A DNA stretch of 64,000 nt from RGIG4079 sp045646905 (GTDB lineage Bacteria; Bacteroidota; Bacteroidia; Bacteroidales; Muribaculaceae): assembly GCA_045646905.1 (NCBI GenBank), contig JAZRLP010000024.1, forward strand, positions 186,001-250,000. The letters run 5' to 3'. Position numbers and translations under genes: made by a program. Every line of letters begins with the position of its first letter. Position 1 is the stretch's first letter. Below are positions 8,152-17,347 of this stretch, one piece after another. Under the pieces are notes generated by a model. That model did not search any database, was not told the origin of the DNA, and saw nothing but the letters and a program-made list of their open reading frames with translations.

Positions 8152-9528
8152 TTATTTTAGCCAATGTTGAGGGTTGAGTTTTTCGGTCTCTTTTCTCACC
8201 TCAAAGTGTAATATTTTGCGATTATTGTTGTCGGGGTCGGCATATAGTCCTCCAAGAGGTTGTGTCGCAGTTACCTTATCACCCATTCTCACCGAAGATG
8301 AGGATAGGTTGCCATATACAGTTAGATAGTTACCATGTCGCACCATCACCACGGTGTTGTATCCCGGAATGGTTACAACAGCCGAGACAACTCCTTCAAA
8401 TACCGAACGCACCATGCCGTCTGATAGAAGTTCGATTTCAATACCTATGTTGTTAGTCTCAATATTAGGAAGATCTTTATGGCGTTGGCGACCAAATGTG
8501 CTCACCACTCTGCATTTACCCGAGAGTGGGTAGGGGAGGCGACCTTTGTTATTTTCAAATGTGCTTGATAACTTGTTTATAGCCTCGGTTTCGGGATCAA
8601 TGATGGGGACTTGAGGCTCTTCTTTTTCAGCGCTTTGAGCATTGTCCTTGGATATTGGTTCCTTCTTTTGAGGTTGATCTTTTTGCTTTTCTTTTTGTTG
8701 TTGCTCCTCTTTTTTGCGTTTTTCGGCAAGAAGTCGTTCTTGCTCTTTTCGTTTCTTTTCGGCCTCTTTGCGCTTTTTCTCGGCTTCGGCTCGACGCTTC
8801 TTTTCGGCGGCTTGTTGCTCGGCAATAATTTGATTTAGACGCTTGTCGAGTTGCTTTATCTCATTTTGTTTTTGTTTCACATAAGCCTCCAACTCTTTGC
8901 GCTCTTTTTTGAGGTTGGCAACTATTTGCGATTGCTCTTTTTCGTTATTTTTGAGCGTTTGTTGCACCTGTGCCACTTGCTTTAATGATGTAGCTTTGGT
9001 TGAGTGTAATGTTACCAACGACTTTTTAGTATCATCAATCGATGCTAAAGCGTTTTTAATCTCTTGCGATTTGCCATTTTGCCACGATGCGAATTGGCGT
9101 ATGTATCTTATGCGACGAAAAGCGTTAGAGAACGATTTAGAAGAGAAAATAAATGCTATATTGCTTGTTGAATGGCGAGTGGCTCTAATGGAGCGTAGCA
9201 CATTTTTATAGTTGTTACGAAGAACAACTAAATGTTGCTCAAGGGCAATTATTGAATCATTGAGCCTAACCATTGAGGTGTCAATGGAATCGATATCGTT
9301 TTTTATGCGATTGAGAGTTATGGTATTTTCTGATATTTCGGCAGCAATGAGATTTAATTGATTAATTTTCTCTTTGGTTGCTTTTTTATTTGATTCAATT
9401 TTGCGTTTAGTTTCTTTTATCTCTTTATTGGCTTGTTGCTTCTCTTGTTTTATGCTACTTTGCGTCTTGTCGGCAAGAATTGCTGTTACCGAAAAGAGAG
9501 CTAACAATATGAAGAATAGTCGTTTCAT
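8152..9528 (-). CDS. EnvC-like murein hydrolase activator with degenerate M23 domain
   Basis: A 458-residue periplasmic protein: signal peptide (1-19), long coiled coils (about 22-125 and 150-290, the second very rich in Lys, Glu and Gln), and a C-terminal LytM/M23 fold (about 330-458). Active LytM enzymes bind zinc through HxGxD and HxH. Here HxGxD is replaced by NIGIEI, the YaHL position reads YGNL, and HLHFE reads ILHFE. The zinc site is therefore lost, as in EnvC and NlpD, which switch on amidases instead of cutting peptidoglycan. It sits between DUF4292 (11 bases upstream) and the flippase, an order often seen in Bacteroidales. Role in cell separation is inferred from the family. Confidence 0.88.
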   Translation of the reverse strand: MKRLFFILLALFSVTAILADKTQSSIKQEKQQANKEIKETKRKIESNKKATKEKINQLNLIAAEISENTITLNRIKNDIDSIDTSMVRLNDSIIALEQHLVVLRNNYKNVLRSIRATRHSTSNIAFIFSSKSFSNAFRRIRYIRQFASWQNGKSQEIKNALASIDDTKKSLVTLHSTKATSLKQVAQVQQTLKNNEKEQSQIVANLKKERKELEAYVKQKQNEIKQLDKRLNQIIAEQQAAEKKRRAEAEKKRKEAEKKRKEQERLLAEKRKKEEQQQKEKQKDQPQKKEPISKDNAQSAEKEEPQVPIIDPETEAINKLSSTFENNKGRLPYPLSGKCRVVSTFGRQRHKDLPNIETNNIGIEIELLSDGMVRSVFEGVVSAVVTIPGYNTVVMVRHGNYLTVYGNLSSSSVRMGDKVTATQPLGGLYADPDNNNRKILHFEVRKETEKLNPQHWLK

Positions 9529-9539
9529 TGATAGTAGAT

Positions 9540-10373
9540 TTAAAATGCTTTTAATAATGAATTAGCGTCAATGCGTTGATAACCTTTAGGAGCCTTCCAT
9601 TTTATAGTGGCACCCGTGTTCCATTTAGCGTTTTCTATGTCCCACGAAATGCTGGCTTTTAATGGAATACTTTTTAACGATGTTGATAGGTCAACTCTAT
9701 TTGATATATTGCCTGCCACTGTAGTTGTTGCAGGGTTGTAGCAACATGTCGCCCTACTTTTATTATTGAAATCAACCATTAACATCGCTAATTCATCGGA
9801 ATTGTTGCCAAAAAGGAATGCATACTGCACACCTTGTATGTCGCAATGTGGAGATGCTGTCCACAAGTCCTTCCCTAATGACAATTTCATCTCTTTATTC
9901 CTGTCATAGGCCATTGTGCCTTTACCCAACATAAAGGCGCGCCCCAACAATAAGTCTTGCAAGTTGCCTATTGTTATCGGATAATTTGTAAGGAATTTCT
10001 TAATGTCCTCGGCAATATAGATTTTGTTTAACTTGTATGAGGCATAAATGGAGTCGGTGTTGGCATACAAGGTGGCCACCTCAAATCCTAATGCTCTTAT
10101 TGAAATAAAGAGGCTCTTGTCTTTAATCATCGTTGCACGCCCCGAGATAGTTAAATTCTTGGGTTGAGAAAGTGACATTTCGAGGGGGATAACTACATCT
10201 TCCCAATTTTTATACTTTGAAGTAGCGTTGCCGAGATGTTTCAGTAGTAGATAGGTTGTATCGTTGTCGGAGTAAAGCGATGAGGATGGCGCTGATGTGG
10301 TGTTCTTTGAAGAACCACAAGCGGTCATCGCAATAACCAAAACAATGCACAATATGTTGTATAAATATTTCAT
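9540..10373 (-). CDS. DUF4292 lipoprotein
   Basis: A 277-residue lipoprotein of the DUF4292 family. The lipobox MTACGSS places the lipidated cysteine at residue 19. The rest is beta-rich and resembles the LolA/LolB-like fold proposed for this family: DVVIPLEMSLSQPKNLTISG, then MIKDKSLFISIRALGFEVA, then DSIYASYKLNKIYI. Such proteins probably handle lipids or lipoproteins at the envelope, but no function is established. It is 6 bases downstream of the TPR gene and 11 bases upstream of the EnvC-like gene, so the envelope theme is shared along the operon. Confidence 0.82.
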   Translation of the reverse strand: MKYLYNILCIVLVIAMTACGSSKNTTSAPSSSLYSDNDTTYLLLKHLGNATSKYKNWEDVVIPLEMSLSQPKNLTISGRATMIKDKSLFISIRALGFEVATLYANTDSIYASYKLNKIYIAEDIKKFLTNYPITIGNLQDLLLGRAFMLGKGTMAYDRNKEMKLSLGKDLWTASPHCDIQGVQYAFLFGNNSDELAMLMVDFNNKSRATCCYNPATTTVAGNISNRVDLSTSLKSIPLKASISWDIENAKWNTGATIKWKAPKGYQRIDANSLLKAF

Positions 10374-10379
10374 TGCACG

Positions 10380-12149
10380 CTATTCGTAGAAAAAAGTTTT
10401 ATGTTTTACTTTCTTTTGTAATAATTCATTATCGGGCTCAAGGGTTAATGCTTGTTCCCATTGTTCAACAGCTTTCTCGGGCTCACCACACATGAAATAT
10501 ATATCTCCTGCGTGATGATGCAACTCGGCCGTAGGTTCGTCCTCGTATTTTAGTGCTGTTTCAATATGTTGACGAGCCGTCTCATAGTTTTTCTTTTTAA
10601 AGAAAATCCAAGCATAAGTATCGAGTGAATTGACATTCTCGGGCTCCTCGGTTACCGATCGCGCACTCATTCGCTCGGCTTTGTCGAGGTTGGTCTCTTG
10701 TGTCGCGAGGTAATAAGCATAATTGTTGAGAGTGAGGAGATTGTCGGGGTTGGCATTGAGCGATAATTCGTAATATTGCGATACACTATCACAAGGAATA
10801 TCACTATTCTTTTGGAGAATATCGCCTATTGAGCAATAAGCCGATGATAATAGAACATTATTGTCGGTTAACGAAATTGTGCGATTAAAATATTTTAGCG
10901 CTTCATCATCGTTCTTAAGCAACTGCTGTGATAGACCTGCTTGATATAGTATGACGGGATTTTCAGGGAAATAATGAATGCCTCGATTTACTGCGTCATT
11001 AACTATTTGAGCATCGTAGGTTTGAGAGCATAATGAAATGTATTGTATCCACGCCTCTTCGTTTGAAGGGTCAATATCGAGGGCATATGACAACTGTTCT
11101 GCAGCACGAGGGAAATCTTTAATTGTTGCTAAATATGCGCTATAAAGTTCGTGAATGTGATATTGGTGAGGGTGTTGCTCAAGAAGCACCGAGAGCAATT
11201 CCTCTATGCGCCCTTGTTGAGTAGGGTCGTTATATAGTTGACGAATGTAGCCAGTGAGTAATTGCAATTTGGCTTCAAGGTCGAGGTCATCGTGCTTTAA
11301 AACATTAAATACCTCGTTGTCGTAGGCAACGCTATCGCCAATTACAAGGTAATAATTGGCCCTTTGGAAGAATGCATTCCCATTGGTAGGGTCCAACTCG
11401 CACGCTTTGTTGAGATATCGCAATGCTTTATCTTTATCATCAAGGTAATCATAAATCTGTCCGGCAAATACATTGTATTCCGAGTTGTTGGGAGAAGATT
11501 CTAATAACGCATTTAGTTCACCAATGATATTGGCTGAATCTTTTATGGCCGAATAAGCGCGAATTTTGCGTGATGTGATGCCTATATCTTTCCCCTCGGC
11601 AACCTCTATGCGGTTGTAGGTTGCTACGGCTTTTGCTATCTGGGTAGTGTCGGCCGATGCCGAAAGAACATCGGCATAGCGTAATGTGATTTCTACTTTT
11701 TCGGGGAATATAGAGTCAAGAGTTTTCCACACACGAAGCGATTCTTCGCGCCATCCTATCTTATCGGTAATGACACCATATTTATAACTCGAATAATAAT
11801 CTTCGGGGTGTGCATTGAAGTGTCTTCGTGCAAGGGCATGAGCGTTGAAAAAAGCTGCTGAGTCTTCTTGGAATAATATCATGTCAATCATGCCTTTTTC
11901 ATAACCAATACTTGTGTCGATTGAGTCAAGATCATATGCACGATTGAGGAGCGAATAATATTGCCCTACCTTGTCATGTTCATATTGATTGGTACTTTCA
12001 AGGAAAATATATGCTGCTTTACGCTTGTTGGCCTCTTTGTCCCAATCGTTGGATGATGCAAAAAGCGATGTTGCCATTGTTAATGCAACAATGACAACCG
12101 ACAATGATATAATTGCTTTCGTGATTATGTTTTTCACTTTGCTATGCAT
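10380..12149 (-). CDS. Secreted tetratricopeptide-repeat protein
   Basis: A 589-residue protein with a signal peptide (about residues 1-31, ending FAS) followed by tetratricopeptide repeats from about 60 to the C-terminus. Examples are NSEYNVFAGQIYDYLDDKDK, KALRYLNKACELDPTNGNAF and PVILYQAGLSQQLLKNDDEA. TPR arrays serve as protein-binding scaffolds; in this position in Bacteroidales genomes the protein accompanies dut, DUF4292 and EnvC-like genes. Its ATG overlaps the dut stop (TAATG arrangement), implying translational coupling. The binding partner is unknown. Length and periplasmic location are clear from sequence; an outer-membrane lipid anchor is absent. Confidence 0.82.
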   Translation of the reverse strand: MHSKVKNIITKAIISLSVVIVALTMATSLFASSNDWDKEANKRKAAYIFLESTNQYEHDKVGQYYSLLNRAYDLDSIDTSIGYEKGMIDMILFQEDSAAFFNAHALARRHFNAHPEDYYSSYKYGVITDKIGWREESLRVWKTLDSIFPEKVEITLRYADVLSASADTTQIAKAVATYNRIEVAEGKDIGITSRKIRAYSAIKDSANIIGELNALLESSPNNSEYNVFAGQIYDYLDDKDKALRYLNKACELDPTNGNAFFQRANYYLVIGDSVAYDNEVFNVLKHDDLDLEAKLQLLTGYIRQLYNDPTQQGRIEELLSVLLEQHPHQYHIHELYSAYLATIKDFPRAAEQLSYALDIDPSNEEAWIQYISLCSQTYDAQIVNDAVNRGIHYFPENPVILYQAGLSQQLLKNDDEALKYFNRTISLTDNNVLLSSAYCSIGDILQKNSDIPCDSVSQYYELSLNANPDNLLTLNNYAYYLATQETNLDKAERMSARSVTEEPENVNSLDTYAWIFFKKKNYETARQHIETALKYEDEPTAELHHHAGDIYFMCGEPEKAVEQWEQALTLEPDNELLQKKVKHKTFFYE

Positions 12150-12592
12150 TAATTTACTCCGGTGTGACCAAAGCCTCCGGCTCCGCGTTCCGAGTCATCG
12201 AGCGTTTCCACCTCGCACCAGTTTACCGATGAATAATTGGTAACTACCATTTGGCATATGCGTTCGCCATGGTTAACCACAAATGGTTCGTTTGATAGAT
12301 TAATCAATATCACACCTATTTCGCCACGATAATCGGCATCGATAGTTCCAGGAGTGTTTACAAGCGAAATGCCATGTTTTAATGCCAATCCACTGCGAGG
12401 GCGTATTTGACATTCATATCCTTGAGGCAACTCAATGAAGATGCCTGTTGGCACTAATGCTCTTTCAAGAGGCTTGAGTGTGATGGGTTCGGCGAGGTTA
12501 GCACGAAGGTCCATTCCAGCCGATGAGGGGGTGCTATATGAAGGTAGCGGATTTGATGACTTATTTATGATTTTTACTGTTACTTTATCCAT
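12149..12592 (-). CDS. dut: dUTP diphosphatase
   Basis: A 147-residue trimeric dUTPase that hydrolyses dUTP to dUMP and pyrophosphate, keeping uracil out of DNA. All five family motifs are present in order: AGMDLRA, RPRSGLA, GTIDADYRGEIGV, RICQMV and the C-terminal RGAGGFGHTG. The ATG at 12590-12592 is chosen because residues from there match the family start; an upstream in-frame ATG at 12640 would add 16 unrelated residues. The stop overlaps the TPR start codon. Reverse-strand TATTTTCG at plus 12629-12636 is a plausible -7 box heading the operon. Confidence 0.95.
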   Translation of the reverse strand: MDKVTVKIINKSSNPLPSYSTPSSAGMDLRANLAEPITLKPLERALVPTGIFIELPQGYECQIRPRSGLALKHGISLVNTPGTIDADYRGEIGVILINLSNEPFVVNHGERICQMVVTNYSSVNWCEVETLDDSERGAGGFGHTGVN

Positions 12593-12764
12593 AATTATTT
12601 CGTTAAAATTTGTGTTGATAATATTATGCGAAAATAACAAAAATATATGATTTTTTCATCATTAATTCATGATTTTTATAAATGATAATGTGATTTTAAG
12701 ACTAATTGTTTTTTTAGGGTTGTAAATTGTGAATAATGCATTATGCATTGTGAATTAATTGTGC

Positions 12765-12772
12765 TATCTTTG
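12765..12772 (+). promoter_or_regulatory. -7 box immediately before a start codon
   Basis: TATCTTTG fits the Bacteroidales consensus exactly and ends only 7 bases before the ATG at 12780. Transcription would begin on or next to the start codon, giving a leaderless or nearly leaderless mRNA. Confidence 0.6.
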
Positions 12773-12779
12773 TGACATT

Positions 12780-13631
12780 ATGGCCGATAATTATTTGGAA
12801 CGAAAAATGGAGGATTATCGCTCGGGAAAGGGCGCAACCTCTAAAGTGAAACGGGTGTCATCGGGCGCAAAACCTGGTGAAATTAGTGTAAAATTTCCCC
12901 CTCGACGAGTGTTTGTAACAGGCGGGGCATTGGGGATAGGGCGAGCTATTGTTGAGGCTTTTCGTAAAGCCGATTGTCGTGTGGCATTTTGTGATATCGA
13001 TAGCAAAGCGGGGGCTGCAACAGCTCAAGCCACAGGAGCACAATTCCACCCTGTTGATGTGCGCGATGTTGATGCGTTAGAGGCGTGTTTGGCACGCTTG
13101 CTCGATGCGTGGGGAGATATAGATGTGATTGTCAATAATGTGGGGGTGGGCAATTTTGTTCCTCTCATAGAGTCAACGATTGATGACTTTGAAGAGGTAT
13201 TGAAAACCAACCTTCGTCCAGTTTTTGTCACTTCTCGCCGATTGGCTATTCATCGCACTAATAATGGGGGAGAGCCTGCCTATGGACGCATCATAAATTT
13301 ATGTTCTACTCGATATAAACAAAGCGAAATGGGAACTGAAGGTTATGCTGCATCAAAGGGCGGAATTGCATCGTTGACACATGCCCTTATGATGTCGTTG
13401 GCACCACTTGGAATTACGGTAAACTGTATCTCACCTGGGTGGATTGAAAATGCTCAATATCCTGCAATGACCGAGGAAGACCATTTGCAACATCCTTCTC
13501 GTAGAGTGGGCAAAGTAGAAGATATAGCGCGCATGAGTGTGTTCCTTGCAATGCCCGAAAATGATTTTATCAACGGTGAGAATATCGTAATTGACGGAGG
13601 TATGACTCGAAAAATGATTTATGTAGAGTAG
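12780..13631 (+). CDS. SDR-family NAD(P)-dependent oxidoreductase with N-terminal extension
   Basis: A 283-residue short-chain dehydrogenase/reductase. After about 40 charged, non-SDR residues comes the Rossmann motif TGGALGIG (about 45-52), then NNVG, and the catalytic Tyr-x-x-x-Lys as YAASKGG. INGENIVIDGGMTRKM closes the fold as in classical FabG-like SDRs. The substrate is not predictable. The ATG at 12780 is preferred to a TTG at 12759 because the -7 box lies between them. The extended N-terminus is unusual. It stands alone, converging with the secreted protein gene across the terminator at 13655. Confidence 0.85.
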   Translation: MADNYLERKMEDYRSGKGATSKVKRVSSGAKPGEISVKFPPRRVFVTGGALGIGRAIVEAFRKADCRVAFCDIDSKAGAATAQATGAQFHPVDVRDVDALEACLARLLDAWGDIDVIVNNVGVGNFVPLIESTIDDFEEVLKTNLRPVFVTSRRLAIHRTNNGGEPAYGRIINLCSTRYKQSEMGTEGYAASKGGIASLTHALMMSLAPLGITVNCISPGWIENAQYPAMTEEDHLQHPSRRVGKVEDIARMSVFLAMPENDFINGENIVIDGGMTRKMIYVE

Positions 13632-13654
13632 AGAATACTTAATAATTAAATAAC

Positions 13655-13705
13655 ATGGAGGTGTGTCGAAACTAAAAATAAGTTGACACACCTCCATCGT
13701 TTTAT
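13655..13705. terminator. Bidirectional terminator
   Basis: ATGGAGGTGTGTC (13655-13667) pairs perfectly with GACACACCTCCAT (13685-13697). CGTTTTATT follows on the right. It separates the convergent SDR and secreted-protein genes. Confidence 0.8.
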
Positions 13706-13718
13706 TAAGTCAATGTTG

Positions 13719-16442
13719 TTACTTGATAATCACTTTTGAGGCTTTTTTGCCTTCGGTTTTGATGAAAATGCCATTTGAAGGATTTTTCACTTCCACACCA
13801 TAAATGTTGTAATATTTGGTATCAACATCTTCTTTCTCGGTTCTAATCGATTCAATGCCGGTAAATACCTCGCCAGTAAATGTGCCCGATAGAGGTATAA
13901 TTACATCATCGGCATAGGTCGATGATATGCGAAGTACTGCATTGTGAGTCTCCGATGTGGGATTAACTGGCTTGTAGGTTATAGTTAATGTTGATGTTTT
14001 AGAAAGTGCGTTAATGTTTTTAGTCGTAACACTGAAAAACTCGGCATTTTCTCCAGCAATTGTAACCGATAAATCACCTTTTAGATAATCGTTGGTGAGG
14101 TTTAGTGATTGAGATGCTGTGGTAGCTGTACTAAATGATAAAGTGGTTGATGCGGGCGTAGTTTTGCCTTTTGAAAGAGGTAATTTTACACCCCATGGTA
14201 ATCCGGCATCTTTATAAAGGTTGTTGTATCTGATGAGGTTCACATTGCGGTCACCACCAGGACCATTTGCGATATTGAGATACATGTAGGGACGGCCATT
14301 TGAGGCGCGGCGAATTTTAATTCCTTCGGGCTCTCCATGCGACATTGACATGATAACCGATGCTTTCACTTGGCGGCGAAGGTGCGATTTCCCTGTACGC
14401 CAGTTATAAGCGTGGAATATAACAGTTGGTTTTTTATCGATAGAAGCCTCATGCTCAATGCCACAACCTTCCATAAAGTATATGTAATCGCCTGAGATAG
14501 TGAATCCTTGATGGTCCCAAGTCCAGAATCCTTGGTCGCCTGTAATTCCGCTATAAGCATCGGCGCCTTTATCAATTTGGAATGTGTTGATTAGCGTAGG
14601 GCGAGCCGCTCCGTTCATTAGATGGTCAAGTATTTCATCAAAGTGATATACCTCAACACACATTGGACCTCCTTTTTTGCGCGATAACACTGCCAAGTAT
14701 CGAGAGGTTTCATCAATAGCAGGGCAATGTCCATACCATGACGAACTTTTCTTTTCGTTATCGGTCTTGAAACTATATATTGGGCGAGTTTTTTGGTTTA
14801 TATCAACGAAAGATGTTTTGCTCCCACTGCAATCGACCAATGATGGGTAAGTGGCTTTTAGGTTTGCACTATGATAGGGGAATATTGTGATGCCATTAGA
14901 CAGACAGCTCTCGCCTGTTGAGTTGAGTGCTCCATATCCACCACAACACACCCAGTTTTTGTCGTCGTGGCGGAAGATTACCATATTAGAACCATGGCCG
15001 GCGTGGATTGCATCGACATGTGCACGCTTTTCGGTAGAGGTGTTGGCGTTGTAAACGCGTGTGATGAGTTGTGCCTCAACACAACCATAAGTAGACTTGT
15101 TGATGGCAGTACTATTATTTTGAATGTGGTTGAAATAATAGTAGGGGTTGCCATTGTCGTCAAAGTCATATTCGCTGATGTCGAAACTTTGTGCAACGCG
15201 AGCGCTACGGGCATTTTCCCACCCTTTTAATACTTGCTCATACGATACATTTTGGCTTTCGCGAAAATCATAGAAACCAAAACTGCTTGAGTAGAATCGT
15301 TCTTGGGCCGTTTTGCCTGGCATTTTGATATGGGCCAAACACATATCGCTATTGTCAAAGTAGTTATATCGAGCATCAACGGTTATGTCGCCCATATAAT
15401 CTTTGTTGCAATACAACACATAGTTGTAGTTATCGTCGGTATAGGTTGTTTTGCTCAAAAATACATTGTGATTAATTTTTGCAGTAGTGCCCGCAGGTGT
15501 AACATATGTGTCGGTGCTGTTTTTATCGCCTTGGAAATATCTTATGAGGGCATATAGAGTTTGGCGCCCTGTACATTTGTTAAATCCATTGTGTGATACA
15601 TTGATGTTTGTTTTGCCTGCTAGTGAGTTGCGATTTAAGTAAACGCAAAATGCTCCACCACGCGCATTAGCAGCAGCGCTTGCGTTATATAATGATTTAC
15701 CCACCTCTTGAAATTTATTGTTGGTGATAGTTATATTTCCACGAGAGTTGGCCACTTCGATGCTGTTGCCTCCATCGGTAAATTGATTGTCGTGGATGGT
15801 GATATTGCCATATCCTCCACCTATTGAAATAAATGGGCAGAAGTTTGTGGCTTTGCTTCCATTAAAATCGTTGTGAGAGATGTTTATATTTTCATATCTT
15901 AATTGAGAGACATCTTGTAGCGCATTGGCATCGGAATATGATTTGCCAAAGTAGAATACCGCTGTTGATGCACCGAGTGTTGATGATTCAACGAGGTTGT
16001 ATTTCAATGTGATATTTTTGACGGGCGCTCCGTTGGTTGCTGTGGTGTTGACTACTCGACCTGCGCCGGTAAACTTCAATCCGTTGAGCGTAACGCCGTC
16101 GGCATTAATAGTGATAGTGCCAGTAAAGGTTGATTCGCTTGAAGTGTTTCGTTTTCCTGAACGAACATCTTTCCAACTGTTGCTCCCGAAAATCGATACA
16201 TTGTCAACATCGAGAGTGAAATTGCCCGAATAAGTGCCTGGCGCCAAAAATATATTATCCCCTTCTGTTGCGATGTTGAGCACTTCTTGAAGGGTTTGGA
16301 AATGTGTTGTACCTGCTTTAAATATTCGTTGTTGGTAATTTGTTTCTTGATCAGGAGTGTAGTTGGTTGATACCAAATAATCGGTAGCATTTGAGGTGAA
16401 AATGCTACATAATGATAGGATTAAAATGCTAATTTTCTTCAT
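13719..16442 (-). CDS. Large secreted beta-helix protein with sorting tail
   Basis: A 907-residue exported protein. Residues 1-19 are a signal peptide (cleavage after SNA). Residues about 55-370 show parallel beta-helix repeats (NITLKYN, NINISHNDF, NITIHDNQF, NITITNNKF, NINVSHNGF), a fold common in polysaccharide-binding or -degrading proteins. Residues about 430-750 form a region I do not recognise, rich in Trp, Tyr and His, with a possible propeller-like character. About 765-860 resembles an Ig-like choice-of-anchor domain. The C-terminus (YYNIYGVEVKNPSNGIF, then KKASKVIIK) is a type IX sorting domain, so the protein should reach the cell surface. Substrate and activity are unknown. No SusC/D pair is adjacent. 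Confidence 0.75.
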   Translation of the reverse strand: MKKISILILSLCSIFTSNATDYLVSTNYTPDQETNYQQRIFKAGTTHFQTLQEVLNIATEGDNIFLAPGTYSGNFTLDVDNVSIFGSNSWKDVRSGKRNTSSESTFTGTITINADGVTLNGLKFTGAGRVVNTTATNGAPVKNITLKYNLVESSTLGASTAVFYFGKSYSDANALQDVSQLRYENINISHNDFNGSKATNFCPFISIGGGYGNITIHDNQFTDGGNSIEVANSRGNITITNNKFQEVGKSLYNASAAANARGGAFCVYLNRNSLAGKTNINVSHNGFNKCTGRQTLYALIRYFQGDKNSTDTYVTPAGTTAKINHNVFLSKTTYTDDNYNYVLYCNKDYMGDITVDARYNYFDNSDMCLAHIKMPGKTAQERFYSSSFGFYDFRESQNVSYEQVLKGWENARSARVAQSFDISEYDFDDNGNPYYYFNHIQNNSTAINKSTYGCVEAQLITRVYNANTSTEKRAHVDAIHAGHGSNMVIFRHDDKNWVCCGGYGALNSTGESCLSNGITIFPYHSANLKATYPSLVDCSGSKTSFVDINQKTRPIYSFKTDNEKKSSSWYGHCPAIDETSRYLAVLSRKKGGPMCVEVYHFDEILDHLMNGAARPTLINTFQIDKGADAYSGITGDQGFWTWDHQGFTISGDYIYFMEGCGIEHEASIDKKPTVIFHAYNWRTGKSHLRRQVKASVIMSMSHGEPEGIKIRRASNGRPYMYLNIANGPGGDRNVNLIRYNNLYKDAGLPWGVKLPLSKGKTTPASTTLSFSTATTASQSLNLTNDYLKGDLSVTIAGENAEFFSVTTKNINALSKTSTLTITYKPVNPTSETHNAVLRISSTYADDVIIPLSGTFTGEVFTGIESIRTEKEDVDTKYYNIYGVEVKNPSNGIFIKTEGKKASKVIIK

Positions 16443-16579
16443 GATACTATATGCTTCGTTGGAAATTTCTGCAAGTTACAAATTTTTCAACAAAACATAA
16501 TAATAAATGCAAATAAAATTGCTAAAGCGATATAAAAGGCCGATTTGTAGATAAAATAACCCCTAAGAGGTGGATTTAA

Positions 16580-17323
16580 CTATTTGGCTGGGATAAAACG
16601 CCAAATACGACGAGGAATCATGTGCCAAAAAGCAACTACCAATCGCCATCGCCAGTCAATGATTGACACGCGCTTGCGTCGTAGTATGGCTTTCACGATG
16701 CGTGGAGTAGCATATTCAACGCTCATCAACATAGGAAACTTGCGAGAGTTGTTGAGAAGTGGAGTGTCAACAAATCCTGGGCGAATGTCGGTAAATGTTA
16801 CATTTACTTTTTCAAAGTTAGCGAGTTGCTCAAGAGCATCAATGTAGTGTCGTTGATAGCGTTTGGTAGCACTATATGATGGAGCAATACCAAGACCCAT
16901 TGTCCCGGCAATCGATGAGATAACGGCTATTTGTCCAGGTTTTTCGTTGTGTGGGCGATTGCGAAAATAATTAAATGCCGTGTCAATAATATGTGTAAAT
17001 CCAAGAGTGTTGGTCTTTACGGTGTTGAGTTCTACTTCGGTGTCGAGCGATGGATTTTGCGCTCCAATGCCCGATGCAAGTAGCAGTGTGTCCATTCCCC
17101 CGATTTTATTAATTAATTGAGTTAATTTCTCTCCAGCATCGGGTTGTGTTACATCAATTTGTTGTGTCGCAACTATTGCTTGAGGGTATTGTTTTTGCAT
17201 CTCATTGAGAGTGTCTATGCGGCGAGCAGCGATGCCTATAGTCCAACCTCTTTGGGCAAATTGTGTGGTAATAGCCTTTCCGAGTCCCGAAGATGCTCCA
17301 ATGATAATGATGCGACGATTCAT
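16580..17323 (-). CDS. SDR-family oxidoreductase
   Basis: A 247-residue classical-type short-chain dehydrogenase. GASSGLGKAI (9-18) is the nucleotide-binding loop, VISSIAGTMG holds the catalytic serine, and YSATK holds the Tyr-Lys pair (about residues 151-155). The C-terminal 30 residues are hydrophobic and basic (WRWRLVVAFWHMIPRRIWRF), suggesting membrane association, as in SDRs acting on lipids. Substrate unknown. It lies 24 bases downstream of DUF6048 on the same strand and may be the last gene of that run. The gap 16443-16579 upstream of the beta-helix gene contains no other gene. Confidence 0.85.
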   Translation of the reverse strand: MNRRIIIIGASSGLGKAITTQFAQRGWTIGIAARRIDTLNEMQKQYPQAIVATQQIDVTQPDAGEKLTQLINKIGGMDTLLLASGIGAQNPSLDTEVELNTVKTNTLGFTHIIDTAFNYFRNRPHNEKPGQIAVISSIAGTMGLGIAPSYSATKRYQRHYIDALEQLANFEKVNVTFTDIRPGFVDTPLLNNSRKFPMLMSVEYATPRIVKAILRRKRVSIIDWRWRLVVAFWHMIPRRIWRFIPAK

Positions 17324-17347
17324 GATTGATGTTTCTTAAAAGGTGCG

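Noticed and set aside
8611..8838. Very hydrophobic forward frame rich in Phe and Leu
   Set aside because: It is the complement of the Lys/Glu-rich coiled coil of the EnvC-like gene, which produces artificial hydrophobic frames.
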